DNA of 64,000 bases from Myxococcales bacterium (GTDB taxonomy: Bacteria > Myxococcota_A > Polyangia > Palsa-1104 > JAEUJZ01), in the NCBI GenBank assembly GCA_016794365.1, contig JAEUKB010000079.1, forward strand, positions 124,001 to 188,000, in the 5' to 3' direction. The notes beneath the pieces are model-generated. The model made no database searches and had not been told where the DNA came from. It saw only the letters and a program-made list of their open reading frames with translations. A program made the translations under genes and the position numbers. Positions 9,427 to 17,042 of the stretch are shown here, in pieces; positions within the stretch are counted from its first letter, which is position 1, and every line of letters starts with the position of its first letter.

Positions 9427-10323
9427 ATGCCCAAGCAAATCCTGCTCGTCGAAGACAGCGTGACCATGCAGAAGGTTGTCCAGATCGCCTTCGCCAAGGA
9501 GGACTACCAGATCATCGCGGTTTCGAGCGCCGATGAAGCGCTGGCCCGCCTCCGCGAGGCTCGACCCGATGTTCTGGTGATCGACGCTGGCTTGACGGGG
9601 AAAAATGGCTACGACCTCACTGCCGCCGCTCGTGGAGAGGCAAACGGCAAGGACGTGCCAGTCCTGCTTCTGACCAGCAACTTCAACCCGTACGACGAAG
9701 CGCGAGGCCAGCGCTCCGGGGTGAACGCCAACCTGGTCAAGCCATTTGACACGCAGTCGGTGATCGACAAGGTCAATACGCTCATCAAGGGTGGCGCGAC
9801 GCAAGCTGCAGCGCCCGCGCCGACCCCGACTCCAGCGGTCAAGCCGCAGACGCCGGTTCAGCCGGTGGTTTCGGCTCCGCCGCCCGTCGCTCAGCCAGCG
9901 GCTCAGCTTGGCAATGCCAGCCTGCGTCCGCCCGCGCCGACCCCGACGCCCGCAGCCAAGCCCAAAGAGTCCGCCGCCGTCGCTGCGGTGGCGCCACCTG
10001 CTCAGACCGTTCGTCCCGAGCCCAGTGCCAATGAAGGAGCCCGTATGCCGGAACCCATTCGTGCTGCATCGTCGAGCGCCCAAGGCGCAGGCATTCCCAG
10101 CCAAGTCCCGCAGATGCCTCGTCCGTCGCTGATTCCTCGGGCAGCAGTCCCGGCACCCGTGCTGACCGCGCTTGAGAAGATCGCAGCGCGTGGTGCCGAA
10201 TACGAAGCCGTTGCTCGCCTGAGTGCCGAGACGATCGCCCAGATCGCTTGGGAAGTCGTTCCCGAGTTGGCAGAAATCATCCTCCGAGGCGAAGCAGACA
10301 AAGCCAAAGAGCGCCGCGCCTAG
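9427..10323 (+). CDS. Response regulator with receiver domain, Pro/Ala linker and conserved C-terminal helix region
   Basis: A 298-residue two-component receiver protein. Residues 1-120 form a CheY-like domain with acidic pair Glu9-Asp10, phosphoacceptor Asp53 in VLVIDAG, Thr83 and Lys105 in LVKPF. A Pro/Ala-rich linker (about 125-250) leads to a helical end containing IAWEVVPELAEIILRGEA. Similar C-terminal EVVPELAE segments occur on receiver proteins of Myxococcus and Geobacter; there is no DNA-binding domain, so output is probably by protein contact (FrzZ-like architecture). The ribosome site GGGAGAAAG lies just upstream of the ATG. No histidine kinase is nearby. The preceding 200 bases (9225-9426) are AT-rich and probably hold the promoter. 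Confidence 0.9.
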   Translation: MPKQILLVEDSVTMQKVVQIAFAKEDYQIIAVSSADEALARLREARPDVLVIDAGLTGKNGYDLTAAARGEANGKDVPVLLLTSNFNPYDEARGQRSGVNANLVKPFDTQSVIDKVNTLIKGGATQAAAPAPTPTPAVKPQTPVQPVVSAPPPVAQPAAQLGNASLRPPAPTPTPAAKPKESAAVAAVAPPAQTVRPEPSANEGARMPEPIRAASSSAQGAGIPSQVPQMPRPSLIPRAAVPAPVLTALEKIAARGAEYEAVARLSAETIAQIAWEVVPELAEIILRGEADKAKERRA

Positions 10324-10375
10324 TCTCACGGTCGGCTGGACCGGCCTGTGTCGAGAGAAGTCCCTCTTCCAAAGC

Positions 10376-10440
10376 CAAGTTGTCAGATCATCGTACAAAC
10401 GATGACAACTTGTTGACACAGGCAGCCCACTGAATAGAGT
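10376..10440 (+). promoter_or_regulatory. Candidate operator hairpin abutting a sigma70-like promoter
   Basis: Bases 10376-10385 and 10403-10412 are perfect inverted repeats of ten bases (CAAGTTGTCA and TGACAACTTG), and an inner 4-base stem (10391-10394 with 10399-10402) continues the hairpin after a 5-base bulge. Directly next to it is TTGACA at 10413-10418, then a 16-base spacer and TAGAGT at 10435-10440. The -35 hexamer touching a long dyad suggests a repressor or activator site. The promoter would serve the TraA/TraB-like gene. The alternative is a transcript end for the receiver gene, but no T run follows. Confidence 0.5.
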
Positions 10441-10616
10441 GCTAGAGTCTTTGTAAATTGCTTGTCTCATTTTACCCGGCGCTGACGAGTGCTAGGTGAG
10501 AGAGAGAGTTCATGTGGCCAAAGAATCGGACTGTTCCGCTCGCATGCTCCCCAGCTGGTTCAGCGGCCAATACAGAGGAATTGGAGTCCTCCCCGGAAAG
10601 CTATCGAGGTAAGCAG

Positions 10617-13600
10617 ATGCTCAAACGCTACTTATTAGCCCTCCCCGCATTGTGTTTCGCTGGGTTTATCCAGCCGGCACAGGCACAGGTCGTGATCAAT
10701 CCAGCGGACGCTGTTGCTCCGCCTCGGATGGATCCAGGCACAGGTGTCTGTGCTTCGACGATTCACCTGAAGTCCGGGTCGCTCAACACTCCTGAGGATG
10801 CCGCCGGTTACCTGGACAAGGAAAAGTCGGCCGACCCGAACATCGAAGACCGTGTCTCTCGCCGATTCACCACCATCAACCATCGCAACAGCGATCCCAA
10901 CACCCTCGGTGACTTCACCGGAGTCAAGTGGCCTGACGAGCTGCTGCCGTATTCGCAGAGCCCGATGGCGCAGCCTCCGGCTGATGACAACCGGATCGCG
11001 ATGCGCGTTCGTGGCTACTTCAACGTGCCCACGACGCTGGCCAACAAGACGATCGCCTTCGCCCTAAACTGCGACGACGTCTGCCAACTGAGCGTCGGAA
11101 AGAGCCGCGTGAAGCTCAAGCGGATCGCCAACGACGACGATCAGACCTCGCGCATCATCTATCCGATCAAGTTCACCCAAGCGGGCCTGTACCCCGTCGA
11201 GATCATCTACTTCCAAAACGGCGGCGTCGCGTATGCGGAATGGGCGCGTGCCGACATCGAAGTCAAGGAATGTGGTCGCGACATGGACGGCAACGTCATC
11301 GGCTGTACGGTGCCGCTGACGGATCCCTCGTACGCAGACAAGTTCAAGCTCATCGACAAGGCCGAAATGTACAGCGCCATCGTCGGTGAGAATGCTTCCT
11401 GCCAAGAGTGCGGTGCCCCCGGTCAGAACTGCTCGGCAGGCAACTACTGTGGCGACGGCCTGTGCCAGGCTTGCGATGTTCCCGATCACTGCGGTCCAAG
11501 CTGCATCGCCTGCCCGGCGAACGCTCGCATCTGCTCGACGGGACGCTGCGTGGAATGTACGGCGGATGACCAGTGCCCCGCTGGCCAGACCTGCGACATC
11601 CCGAACGGCAAGTGTACCGCACCGACGCCGTGCCGCGACAACAACGACTGCCCGAGCGGCAAGATCTGCGATCCCGAGCTCCAGATCTGCGTGACTCCGC
11701 CCAAGCCCTGCACCGATAGCACGATGTGCCCGGCTGGTCAGCAGTGCATCAACAACCTGTGCAAGACCCCGCCGAAGAAGTGCACCACGGATGCCGAGTG
11801 TGCATCGACGGAATATTGCGATACCAGCGTGGGCGAGTGCCGTCCCCGTCTGACCGATCGCTACGTCGGTGGTCAGGCTGGTTGCAGCGCGGGTCAAACC
11901 GGTGGCGGAAACGGCAGCAGTGGTCTGTGGCTGGGTGCTGCGGCTCTGCTGGGTCTGCTGGGCTTCGGTCTGCGTAGTCGTCTGCGCAACGCAAGCAGCC
12001 GTCGTGGTTCATCCACGGCGGCGGCCTTGCTACTTCCAGTTTTTTTTTTCGCGTTCGGAAGTAGTGCGTTCGCCCAGCAGCAGCAGCAATTCTCGATAAA
12101 CGCTCAGACTTTTCGTCCTGCCATTGGTCCGGAGAACATCTTCACCGTTGAAGGTTCCCGGACCCCCGGGCGTTGGGTTCCGATGGCCAACGCCGTGTTC
12201 GAGTGGGCCTACCGCCCGCTCCGCCTCCTCAACGATCGCGAAAGCATGACCGTCGCGGACACCGTGCCCAACATGGTGACGCTCCACCTGACGGGTGGCA
12301 TTGGTCTTACCAACTGGCTGTCGTTGGGCCTGGATCTCCCGATCGTAGTGTACCAGGGCTTTGACCGAAACACCCCGGTGCGCGACGTTCCAACCGGCAA
12401 GGAGCCGTCGCTGGCTGGTGTCGGCGATCTTCGCGTGGTCGGCAAAATCCGCATCCTGGACAACACCGTGAGCGGCTTCGGTCTGGCGTTCGTTCCCCAG
12501 ATCACCTTCCCGACCGGCGATGGCACCCAGTTTCGTGGCGATGACGCGTTCGGTTTCGAGCCACGCTTCGCCTTCGACTATCGCACCAAGGGTGGCTTCA
12601 TCGTCGCCCTGAACGCGAGCATCTTCCTCCGCACCGCTGAGCAGCAGGCCCGCAACGTCAAGGTCTCGTATGCCGGCGCTCGCTACGGACTCGGTGCCTA
12701 CCTGCCGCTGCCGATGAACTTTGGCCTGGCGGGCGAGCTCATCGGCTCCACCAGCTTCCTCAACGCGCAGGACATCTACTCGCCGCTCGAGCTGTACGCT
12801 GGCGCTCGCTGGACCCACAGCACGGGCATCACCGTCAACGTCGGTGGCGGCCCCGGTCTGACCCCGGTCGCTGGCTCGCCGCAGGTTCGTCTGTTCGCCA
12901 GCGTCGGCTACCTGCCGATGGCTCGCGCCAAGGAAGCGGTCAAGCCGAAGGTTGTTGATCTCGATCCGGATCGCGACGGTCTGATCGGCAAGTACGATCG
13001 CTGCCCGACGGAATACGGTCCGCCCGAAAACCAGGGCTGCCCGGATGTTGACACCGACAAGGATGGACTCGTCGATCGTCTGGATCAGTGCCCGAACGAG
13101 CCAGGTCCGAAGGAAAACAACGGCTGCCCGGACAAGGATCGCGATGGCGACGGCCTGCTCGATCGTCTGGATAGCTGCCCGGATCAGCCCGGTCCGCTCG
13201 AAAACAACGGCTGCCCGCTGCTCGACACCGACAAGGACGGCATCCCCGATAAGGATGACAAGTGCCCGTACGAGCCCGGTCCGAAGGAAACCAACGGCTG
13301 CCCGCCGCCTCGCAAGTTCATCAAGGTCGAGGAAGGCGAGATCAAGCTGCTGCAGCAGATCCTGTTTGCGACCAACAAGTGGGACATCAAGCCTGCGTCG
13401 TTCCCGCTGCTCGACGAAGTGGTCTCGGTGCTGAAGTCGCGCCAGACGATGACCGTCGATATCCAGGGTCACACCGACGAGCGTGGCAAGCTGCAGTGGA
13501 ACATCCAGCTGTCGAAGAACCGCGCCGAGGCTGTTCGTAAGTACCTGGTGGATCACGGCGTCGCTGGCGAGCGTCTGAAGTCGGAAGGCTTCGGCCCGAC

Positions 13601-13679
13601 CAAGCCGCTGTGTACCGAGAAGACGGCGTCCTGCTACGACAAGAACCGTCGCACGCAGTTCCTCGTCACGCACCAGTAG
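10617..13679 (+). CDS. TraA/TraB-like fusion: PA14-like/Cys-rich/MYXO-CTERM half joined to OmpA half
   Basis: A 1020-residue surface protein. Signal peptide 1-23 (AQA then Q). About 40-210 resembles a PA14/fibro-slime lectin domain (GDFTGVKWPD, FALNCDDVCQL, GLYPVEIIYFQNGGVAYAEW). A Cys-rich stalk of short CxxxxxCxxG-type repeats covers about 258-420. A MYXO-CTERM-like tag follows: Cys423 in AGCSAG, hydrophobic helix about 437-453, then RSRLRN. A second signal-like segment ends SAFA (residue 486) before QQQQQ. A beta-barrel-like region (about 500-780), four thrombospondin type 3 repeats (782-897) and an OmpA peptidoglycan-binding domain (GHTDERG, NRRT; 900-1020) complete it. The first half matches TraA, the second TraB of myxobacterial outer-membrane exchange. 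An in-frame ATG at 10512 also has a purine-rich leader, but 10617 begins the signal peptide. Confidence 0.82.
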   Translation: MLKRYLLALPALCFAGFIQPAQAQVVINPADAVAPPRMDPGTGVCASTIHLKSGSLNTPEDAAGYLDKEKSADPNIEDRVSRRFTTINHRNSDPNTLGDFTGVKWPDELLPYSQSPMAQPPADDNRIAMRVRGYFNVPTTLANKTIAFALNCDDVCQLSVGKSRVKLKRIANDDDQTSRIIYPIKFTQAGLYPVEIIYFQNGGVAYAEWARADIEVKECGRDMDGNVIGCTVPLTDPSYADKFKLIDKAEMYSAIVGENASCQECGAPGQNCSAGNYCGDGLCQACDVPDHCGPSCIACPANARICSTGRCVECTADDQCPAGQTCDIPNGKCTAPTPCRDNNDCPSGKICDPELQICVTPPKPCTDSTMCPAGQQCINNLCKTPPKKCTTDAECASTEYCDTSVGECRPRLTDRYVGGQAGCSAGQTGGGNGSSGLWLGAAALLGLLGFGLRSRLRNASSRRGSSTAAALLLPVFFFAFGSSAFAQQQQQFSINAQTFRPAIGPENIFTVEGSRTPGRWVPMANAVFEWAYRPLRLLNDRESMTVADTVPNMVTLHLTGGIGLTNWLSLGLDLPIVVYQGFDRNTPVRDVPTGKEPSLAGVGDLRVVGKIRILDNTVSGFGLAFVPQITFPTGDGTQFRGDDAFGFEPRFAFDYRTKGGFIVALNASIFLRTAEQQARNVKVSYAGARYGLGAYLPLPMNFGLAGELIGSTSFLNAQDIYSPLELYAGARWTHSTGITVNVGGGPGLTPVAGSPQVRLFASVGYLPMARAKEAVKPKVVDLDPDRDGLIGKYDRCPTEYGPPENQGCPDVDTDKDGLVDRLDQCPNEPGPKENNGCPDKDRDGDGLLDRLDSCPDQPGPLENNGCPLLDTDKDGIPDKDDKCPYEPGPKETNGCPPPRKFIKVEEGEIKLLQQILFATNKWDIKPASFPLLDEVVSVLKSRQTMTVDIQGHTDERGKLQWNIQLSKNRAEAVRKYLVDHGVAGERLKSEGFGPTKPLCTEKTASCYDKNRRTQFLVTHQ
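12040..12049 (+). other. Run of ten T at the TraA/TraB-like junction
   Basis: The run lies inside the second hydrophobic segment. With ten T the halves are fused. With eleven T (or +1 slippage) the first half stops at a TAG after eight further codons, and the second half becomes readable from a GTG at 12004 with its own short Arg-rich signal peptide (MVHPRRRPCYFQ then Phe-rich). With nine T the first half stops at a TAA about 20 codons on, and no start is available for the second half. Slippage, programmed control and sequencing error are all possible. Confidence 0.6.
12960..13310 (+). repeat. Thrombospondin type 3 repeats within the OmpA half
   Basis: Four tandem units of about 27-30 residues, each of the form DxDxDGxxDxxDxCPxxPGPxENNGCP. 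These Asp-rich Ca2+-binding repeats commonly link an OmpA barrel to the periplasmic OmpA domain. Confidence 0.9.
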
Positions 13680-13687
13680 CAAGCCTG

Positions 13688-13720
13688 GGTCCCGTCTCTG
13701 CGTGAGACGGGACCGCTTTT
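13688..13720 (+). terminator. Rho-independent terminator
   Basis: Perfect 11-base stem, 13688-13698 (GGTCCCGTCTC) with 13704-13714, a 5-base loop, then TTTT at 13717-13720. It sits 8 bases after the stop of the TraA/TraB-like gene and closes that transcript. Confidence 0.9.
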
Positions 13721-13859
13721 CCTCCCTCGTCTCTTTTCTTTCCCTCACATCAGAAATCGCACCGCACCGGACACGGTGACGGCATCGTCCATTGTGGTCT
13801 TGTGTAAGACCCCAGGTTGTGGCGATAGTTAGCGCCTGTTTCCCCCGAGGAGTGGAGCG

Positions 13860-14993
13860 ATGTCGTCAGGCACAGCGGCTTTGCCGATTGCGGAGCAGTC
13901 TCCCACGCTCACCACAGCCGATTTCGTCGATGACGCGCTGCTTGCTCGTTGCCGAGAGCTAGGCCTGACCGAGAGCACCCTGCGCGCCCTGCGTCACGGT
14001 CAGCTATCGAATGCTCAGCGAGCATCTGCGACGGTGCGTTCGGTGCTCGCGTTCGCGGCACTCAGCCGTGGCGATGGCGATCGCGCCGATGAGCTTCTCA
14101 CGAGCGGAAAGCCGGTCCGTAGCGTCGAAGAGCGACGGCTGTGGCTGGCGGCCAGCTTGTATCGCGCCTGTTGGCTGCCACCTTCTGCCGCAGCCAGCGA
14201 CGAGATCGCTCAGCTGACCCAAGCGCTGTCCAATGTCTCGACGGTGACCGACGTAGATCAACCTGTGCTAAGCGATCTGGCCCAGGGCTGTGCGGCCTTG
14301 GCGTTTGCGGAAGGTCTGCTCCGAGCATCCGACGTCGGTGCAGCGCGCCATCAGCTTGAGCTGGTCGCAAACGATGATCGTCAGCCGCGCGGCTTGGTCG
14401 TGGTCGCACGAATGCTCCTGTCGGCGATAGAGGTGGGCGTTGGACGCAGCGATCTGGCCCTGGGACACGTTCAGGTTGCGCTCCACGCGAGCGCCGGTCT
14501 GGGCTCTGAAGATCGCCTGCTGCGGCTCCTGCTCGTCGGGCTGTTGTTTGCGGAAAATCGACGGCTCGCGCGCGCGATGCTCGACGATGTGATCGCGGGT
14601 CGCTATGGAGCGATCTCTTCTGAACAAGGCACCGTCGCGCATCTGCTCCGTGTGCTGCGGCTGCTTGCCCATCACTGTCCGCTCACGCTTGAACATACCG
14701 TCGAGCTTCGTCGCGATCTGCGCTGGCTGCTCCGTCGCCACGCGAGCGCACTGTGGAGCCTGCTTATTGTCTCACTGTTGGCCAGCGCTTTGGTTTCTGC
14801 CGACGAGACGTGCGAAGCCTACGATGTCTTGGTTCAGTCCGCAGCGGAGCTTCGCTGTCGGCGCATGGATGGCGTAGCCGATCTGCTGGATCGACAGCTT
14901 GCGACGCTGCGCGGACAGCTTGGGCCCGATGGATTTGAGCCGCTCCTACGAGAAGCACAGCGACGGCGAAGGCTGCGTGCCAGCAAAGAATGA
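13860..14993 (+). CDS. Unknown helical protein, TPR-like
   Basis: A 377-residue protein rich in Leu, Ala and Arg, predicted almost wholly alpha-helical with paired helices that resemble degenerate TPR or HEAT units (for example LALGHVQVALHASAGLGSEDR). There is no signal peptide and no recognised catalytic motif. One hydrophobic stretch (WSLLIVSLLASALVSA, near 299-314) could be a buried helix or a single membrane pass. The ribosome site is GAGGAGTGGAG, 5 bases before the ATG. It begins a new unit after the terminator at 13688; a small 6-base dyad at 13796-13811 lies in the leader. Function not known. Confidence 0.72.
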   Translation: MSSGTAALPIAEQSPTLTTADFVDDALLARCRELGLTESTLRALRHGQLSNAQRASATVRSVLAFAALSRGDGDRADELLTSGKPVRSVEERRLWLAASLYRACWLPPSAAASDEIAQLTQALSNVSTVTDVDQPVLSDLAQGCAALAFAEGLLRASDVGAARHQLELVANDDRQPRGLVVVARMLLSAIEVGVGRSDLALGHVQVALHASAGLGSEDRLLRLLLVGLLFAENRRLARAMLDDVIAGRYGAISSEQGTVAHLLRVLRLLAHHCPLTLEHTVELRRDLRWLLRRHASALWSLLIVSLLASALVSADETCEAYDVLVQSAAELRCRRMDGVADLLDRQLATLRGQLGPDGFEPLLREAQRRRRLRASKE

Positions 14994-15072
14994 GCGGGCG
15001 CAAGCCCAATCTTTCGTGCTATAGAGGTCGGTCGATTGTTTCCACGAACCTCAGGAAGGAGCGCGATTCTCG

Positions 15073-15537
15073 ATGCACAAATCGTTGGCACTGCTGGCAG
15101 CTGGTTATTTGGCGCTGATCGGTGGCTCAGCACTGGCCCAAGAAGGTGAGCTTCCCCCGGCTCCGTACGACTTCCGTTCCATCGAGTGTGGTGAGCTAGA
15201 CAGCGACGCGGGTTATCGTCCGCTCCGTCCCAGCCACATCGCCGGCGAAGACACCGACATCTTGTGCAAAGTCACGGTGGCACTGTCCGACAAGAGCAAG
15301 GGTTCGCCCAAGCCGCACACCGTCAAGCTGACCGTGAGCCAAGGTTCCAAGGTGTCGTTTGAGCAGGTTCGCGATGCGCGAGTGCTGTCGCCCAGCTCGC
15401 GCGTGATCCTGTTTGTGATTCCGGCGGAAAAACTTCCGACCGAAGCGGGCAAAGTCACCATTCGTGCGGAGCTATCCAAGCCGGTGAACAAGCCCAGCTC
15501 GCAAGAAGTGACGTATACGTTGTCGTCGGAAGACTAG
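15073..15537 (+). CDS. Small secreted protein, unknown function
   Basis: A 154-residue protein with a Sec signal peptide (residues 1-22, ending ALA before QEGEL). The mature part has two Cys (IECGE and ILCKV) that could form a disulfide and is predicted to be a beta-rich domain (TVKLTVSQGSKVSFEQV, KVTIRAELSK), perhaps immunoglobulin-like. The ribosome site AGGAAGGAG lies upstream of the ATG. It is convergent with the RsbX-like gene. No family recognised. Confidence 0.75.
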   Translation: MHKSLALLAAGYLALIGGSALAQEGELPPAPYDFRSIECGELDSDAGYRPLRPSHIAGEDTDILCKVTVALSDKSKGSPKPHTVKLTVSQGSKVSFEQVRDARVLSPSSRVILFVIPAEKLPTEAGKVTIRAELSKPVNKPSSQEVTYTLSSED

Positions 15538-15549
15538 CTCGCGCTGCGA

Positions 15550-16551
15550 CTATCGGCTGGTGCTGAGCGCCAGCAAGGTCGCATCGTCAGAGCTTACGAC
15601 GAAGCTGGCAAAGAGCTGCGCCGCCAGCTCTTCGAGTGACTGTTGACGCTGAAATGGCAGCCGTAGCTGATTGCTCAGTCCGTCGGAAAAGAGCAAGAGC
15701 TGCGCGCCGGGGGGAAGCTGAAACTTTTCGATCCGTACGTCGAGCTTGCCGTGAAAGCTGCCTCGTCCGTGACCCAAGACAGCATCGGTGCCGCAGGGCG
15801 ACCAGACCCGGCCAGAGCTTTGATAGATTCCGACGCGAATGTTGCCGATGGTGGTGGCTGAAACGGTCTGCGTTCGCAGATCCAGCTCCACGATCCCGAG
15901 CGTCGCACCGCGTGTCGTCGCTGAATACTCATGCGCGGTCAGAACCGCATCTTCGATCCGCTCGGTCTGCGTCTGCTGAAGCCAACGAATGGCCACTTGC
16001 GCAGCTTCTCGGGCGGCTGGTCCGTGACCCAGACCATCGGCAACCGCCAAGCGCAGCAGCGATCCCCGACGAGCAACCAGCGCCATGTCACCGCACAGCG
16101 TCTCACGCGGGTGAGGCCGCTCGAGGTGAATCACTTGCAGCAGCGGCTCATCGCTCCAGCGATATCCGGTTCCTCGGACTCGCGACTGCGCAGTCATCGT
16201 CGAAACTGGCTCGGCCAGCTTGCTCAGCGTCGTCGGTCGCGTCTCTGCTTTGGGAAGCTTTAGGTTGCTACTCGTCCATTCGAGCGAGAGCACATCACCC
16301 AGCTTCGTCAGCGTCAGCGTCGTCGGTTCAACTTGCAGCCGTCGAACCCGCGCCAGCAGTTCGTCGAGCTGAGCCAAGATTCCCACGACTTTGTTGCGAT
16401 CCAAGCTGTGCTGCTGACAGAACGTCTTGACGGAGCTTGGTGCGGATGCGAAGTCGCTCGACTCAGCCAGTCGCAGCGTAACCTGCTCGCTGACCAGCTG
16501 GCGTACGTCGGTGGACGATGCCGACGGAGGCTGCGAGGGATCGGCGCTCAG
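15550..16551 (-). CDS. RsbX-like PP2C/SpoIIE-family phosphatase with degenerate N-terminal ATPase-like region
   Basis: The C-terminal part is a PP2C/SpoIIE-type Ser/Thr phosphatase: VADGLGHG, TIGNIRVG and LLLFSDGLS are the metal-binding and core motifs. In stressosome modules RsbX dephosphorylates RsbS and RsbR and resets the system. The usual bacterial start would be TTG at 16404 (284 residues), but the frame stays open and reads as coding to the rsbS stop, with a segment (LVSEQVTLRLAESSDF, then DRNKVVGILAQLDELLARV) like the N part of RsbW/RsbT ATPases. The only codon placed well behind GAGGAG in this stretch is CTG at 16551, giving 333 residues. The start is uncertain. Confidence 0.8.
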   Translation of the reverse strand: MSADPSQPPSASSTDVRQLVSEQVTLRLAESSDFASAPSSVKTFCQQHSLDRNKVVGILAQLDELLARVRRLQVEPTTLTLTKLGDVLSLEWTSSNLKLPKAETRPTTLSKLAEPVSTMTAQSRVRGTGYRWSDEPLLQVIHLERPHPRETLCGDMALVARRGSLLRLAVADGLGHGPAAREAAQVAIRWLQQTQTERIEDAVLTAHEYSATTRGATLGIVELDLRTQTVSATTIGNIRVGIYQSSGRVWSPCGTDAVLGHGRGSFHGKLDVRIEKFQLPPGAQLLLFSDGLSNQLRLPFQRQQSLEELAAQLFASFVVSSDDATLLALSTSR

Positions 16552-16553
16552 GA

Positions 16554-16922
16554 CTACTCCTCATCCGTGTCTTGCGTGGACAGCGCGGTCAGGGCCGATT
16601 CCAGGTCCAGCGCGGTCTCAAAGCCACCGGCGGAAAAGCCCATCTCCGTCAGCGTCATCGCGATCGCTGGTGTCATGCCCGACACGATCGTTCGCGTTCC
16701 CATCAGTCGCGCCATCTGCGCCGTGTGTACAAACGCTCGCGCCGTATAGGTATCCAAAATATTGAGCGCCGAGATATCGAGGACCAAGCCTCGCGCGCTC
16801 TTGCGCTCCAGCTCCTTCAAGATGTCGCTCTGGAGCTGCTCGACGAGAATGTCGTGAAGATCGGCTTGGATCGACACGAGCAATAGGTCTCGGATACGCA
16901 GGATCGGAATACGATCAATCAT
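16554..16922 (-). CDS. rsbS: RsbS-like STAS-domain antagonist
   Basis: A 122-residue STAS-domain protein. The stretch GLVLDISALNILDTYTARAF matches the phosphorylation loop of RsbS, where a Ser is the usual target; here Thr58 in LDTY occupies that place. RsbS forms the core of the stressosome and holds the RsbT kinase until it is phosphorylated. It lies between rsbT and the RsbX-like gene on the same strand; the downstream gene begins within a few bases of its stop. No RsbR partner is present in the window. Confidence 0.87.
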   Translation of the reverse strand: MIDRIPILRIRDLLLVSIQADLHDILVEQLQSDILKELERKSARGLVLDISALNILDTYTARAFVHTAQMARLMGTRTIVSGMTPAIAMTLTEMGFSAGGFETALDLESALTALSTQDTDEE

Positions 16923-17042
16923 CGGAATGCCTCTAGGAGCGTTGACCGATACCCGTCAACGGTAAGCCGCTTCATCGGAGCCAAGTCGCGCAGAGCCGCT
17001 CCACGAAGCGCATTTGTTGGGCAAGACCTCGACATGGGCTCC

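Noticed and set aside
12960-13310. CRISPR or satellite repeat
   Set aside because: The periodicity is that of thrombospondin type 3 protein repeats in frame.
12030-13748. A 572-codon open frame on the minus strand over the OmpA half
   Set aside because: It is antisense to the TSP3/OmpA region and shows no domain or ribosome site; the plus-strand protein has diagnostic motifs throughout.
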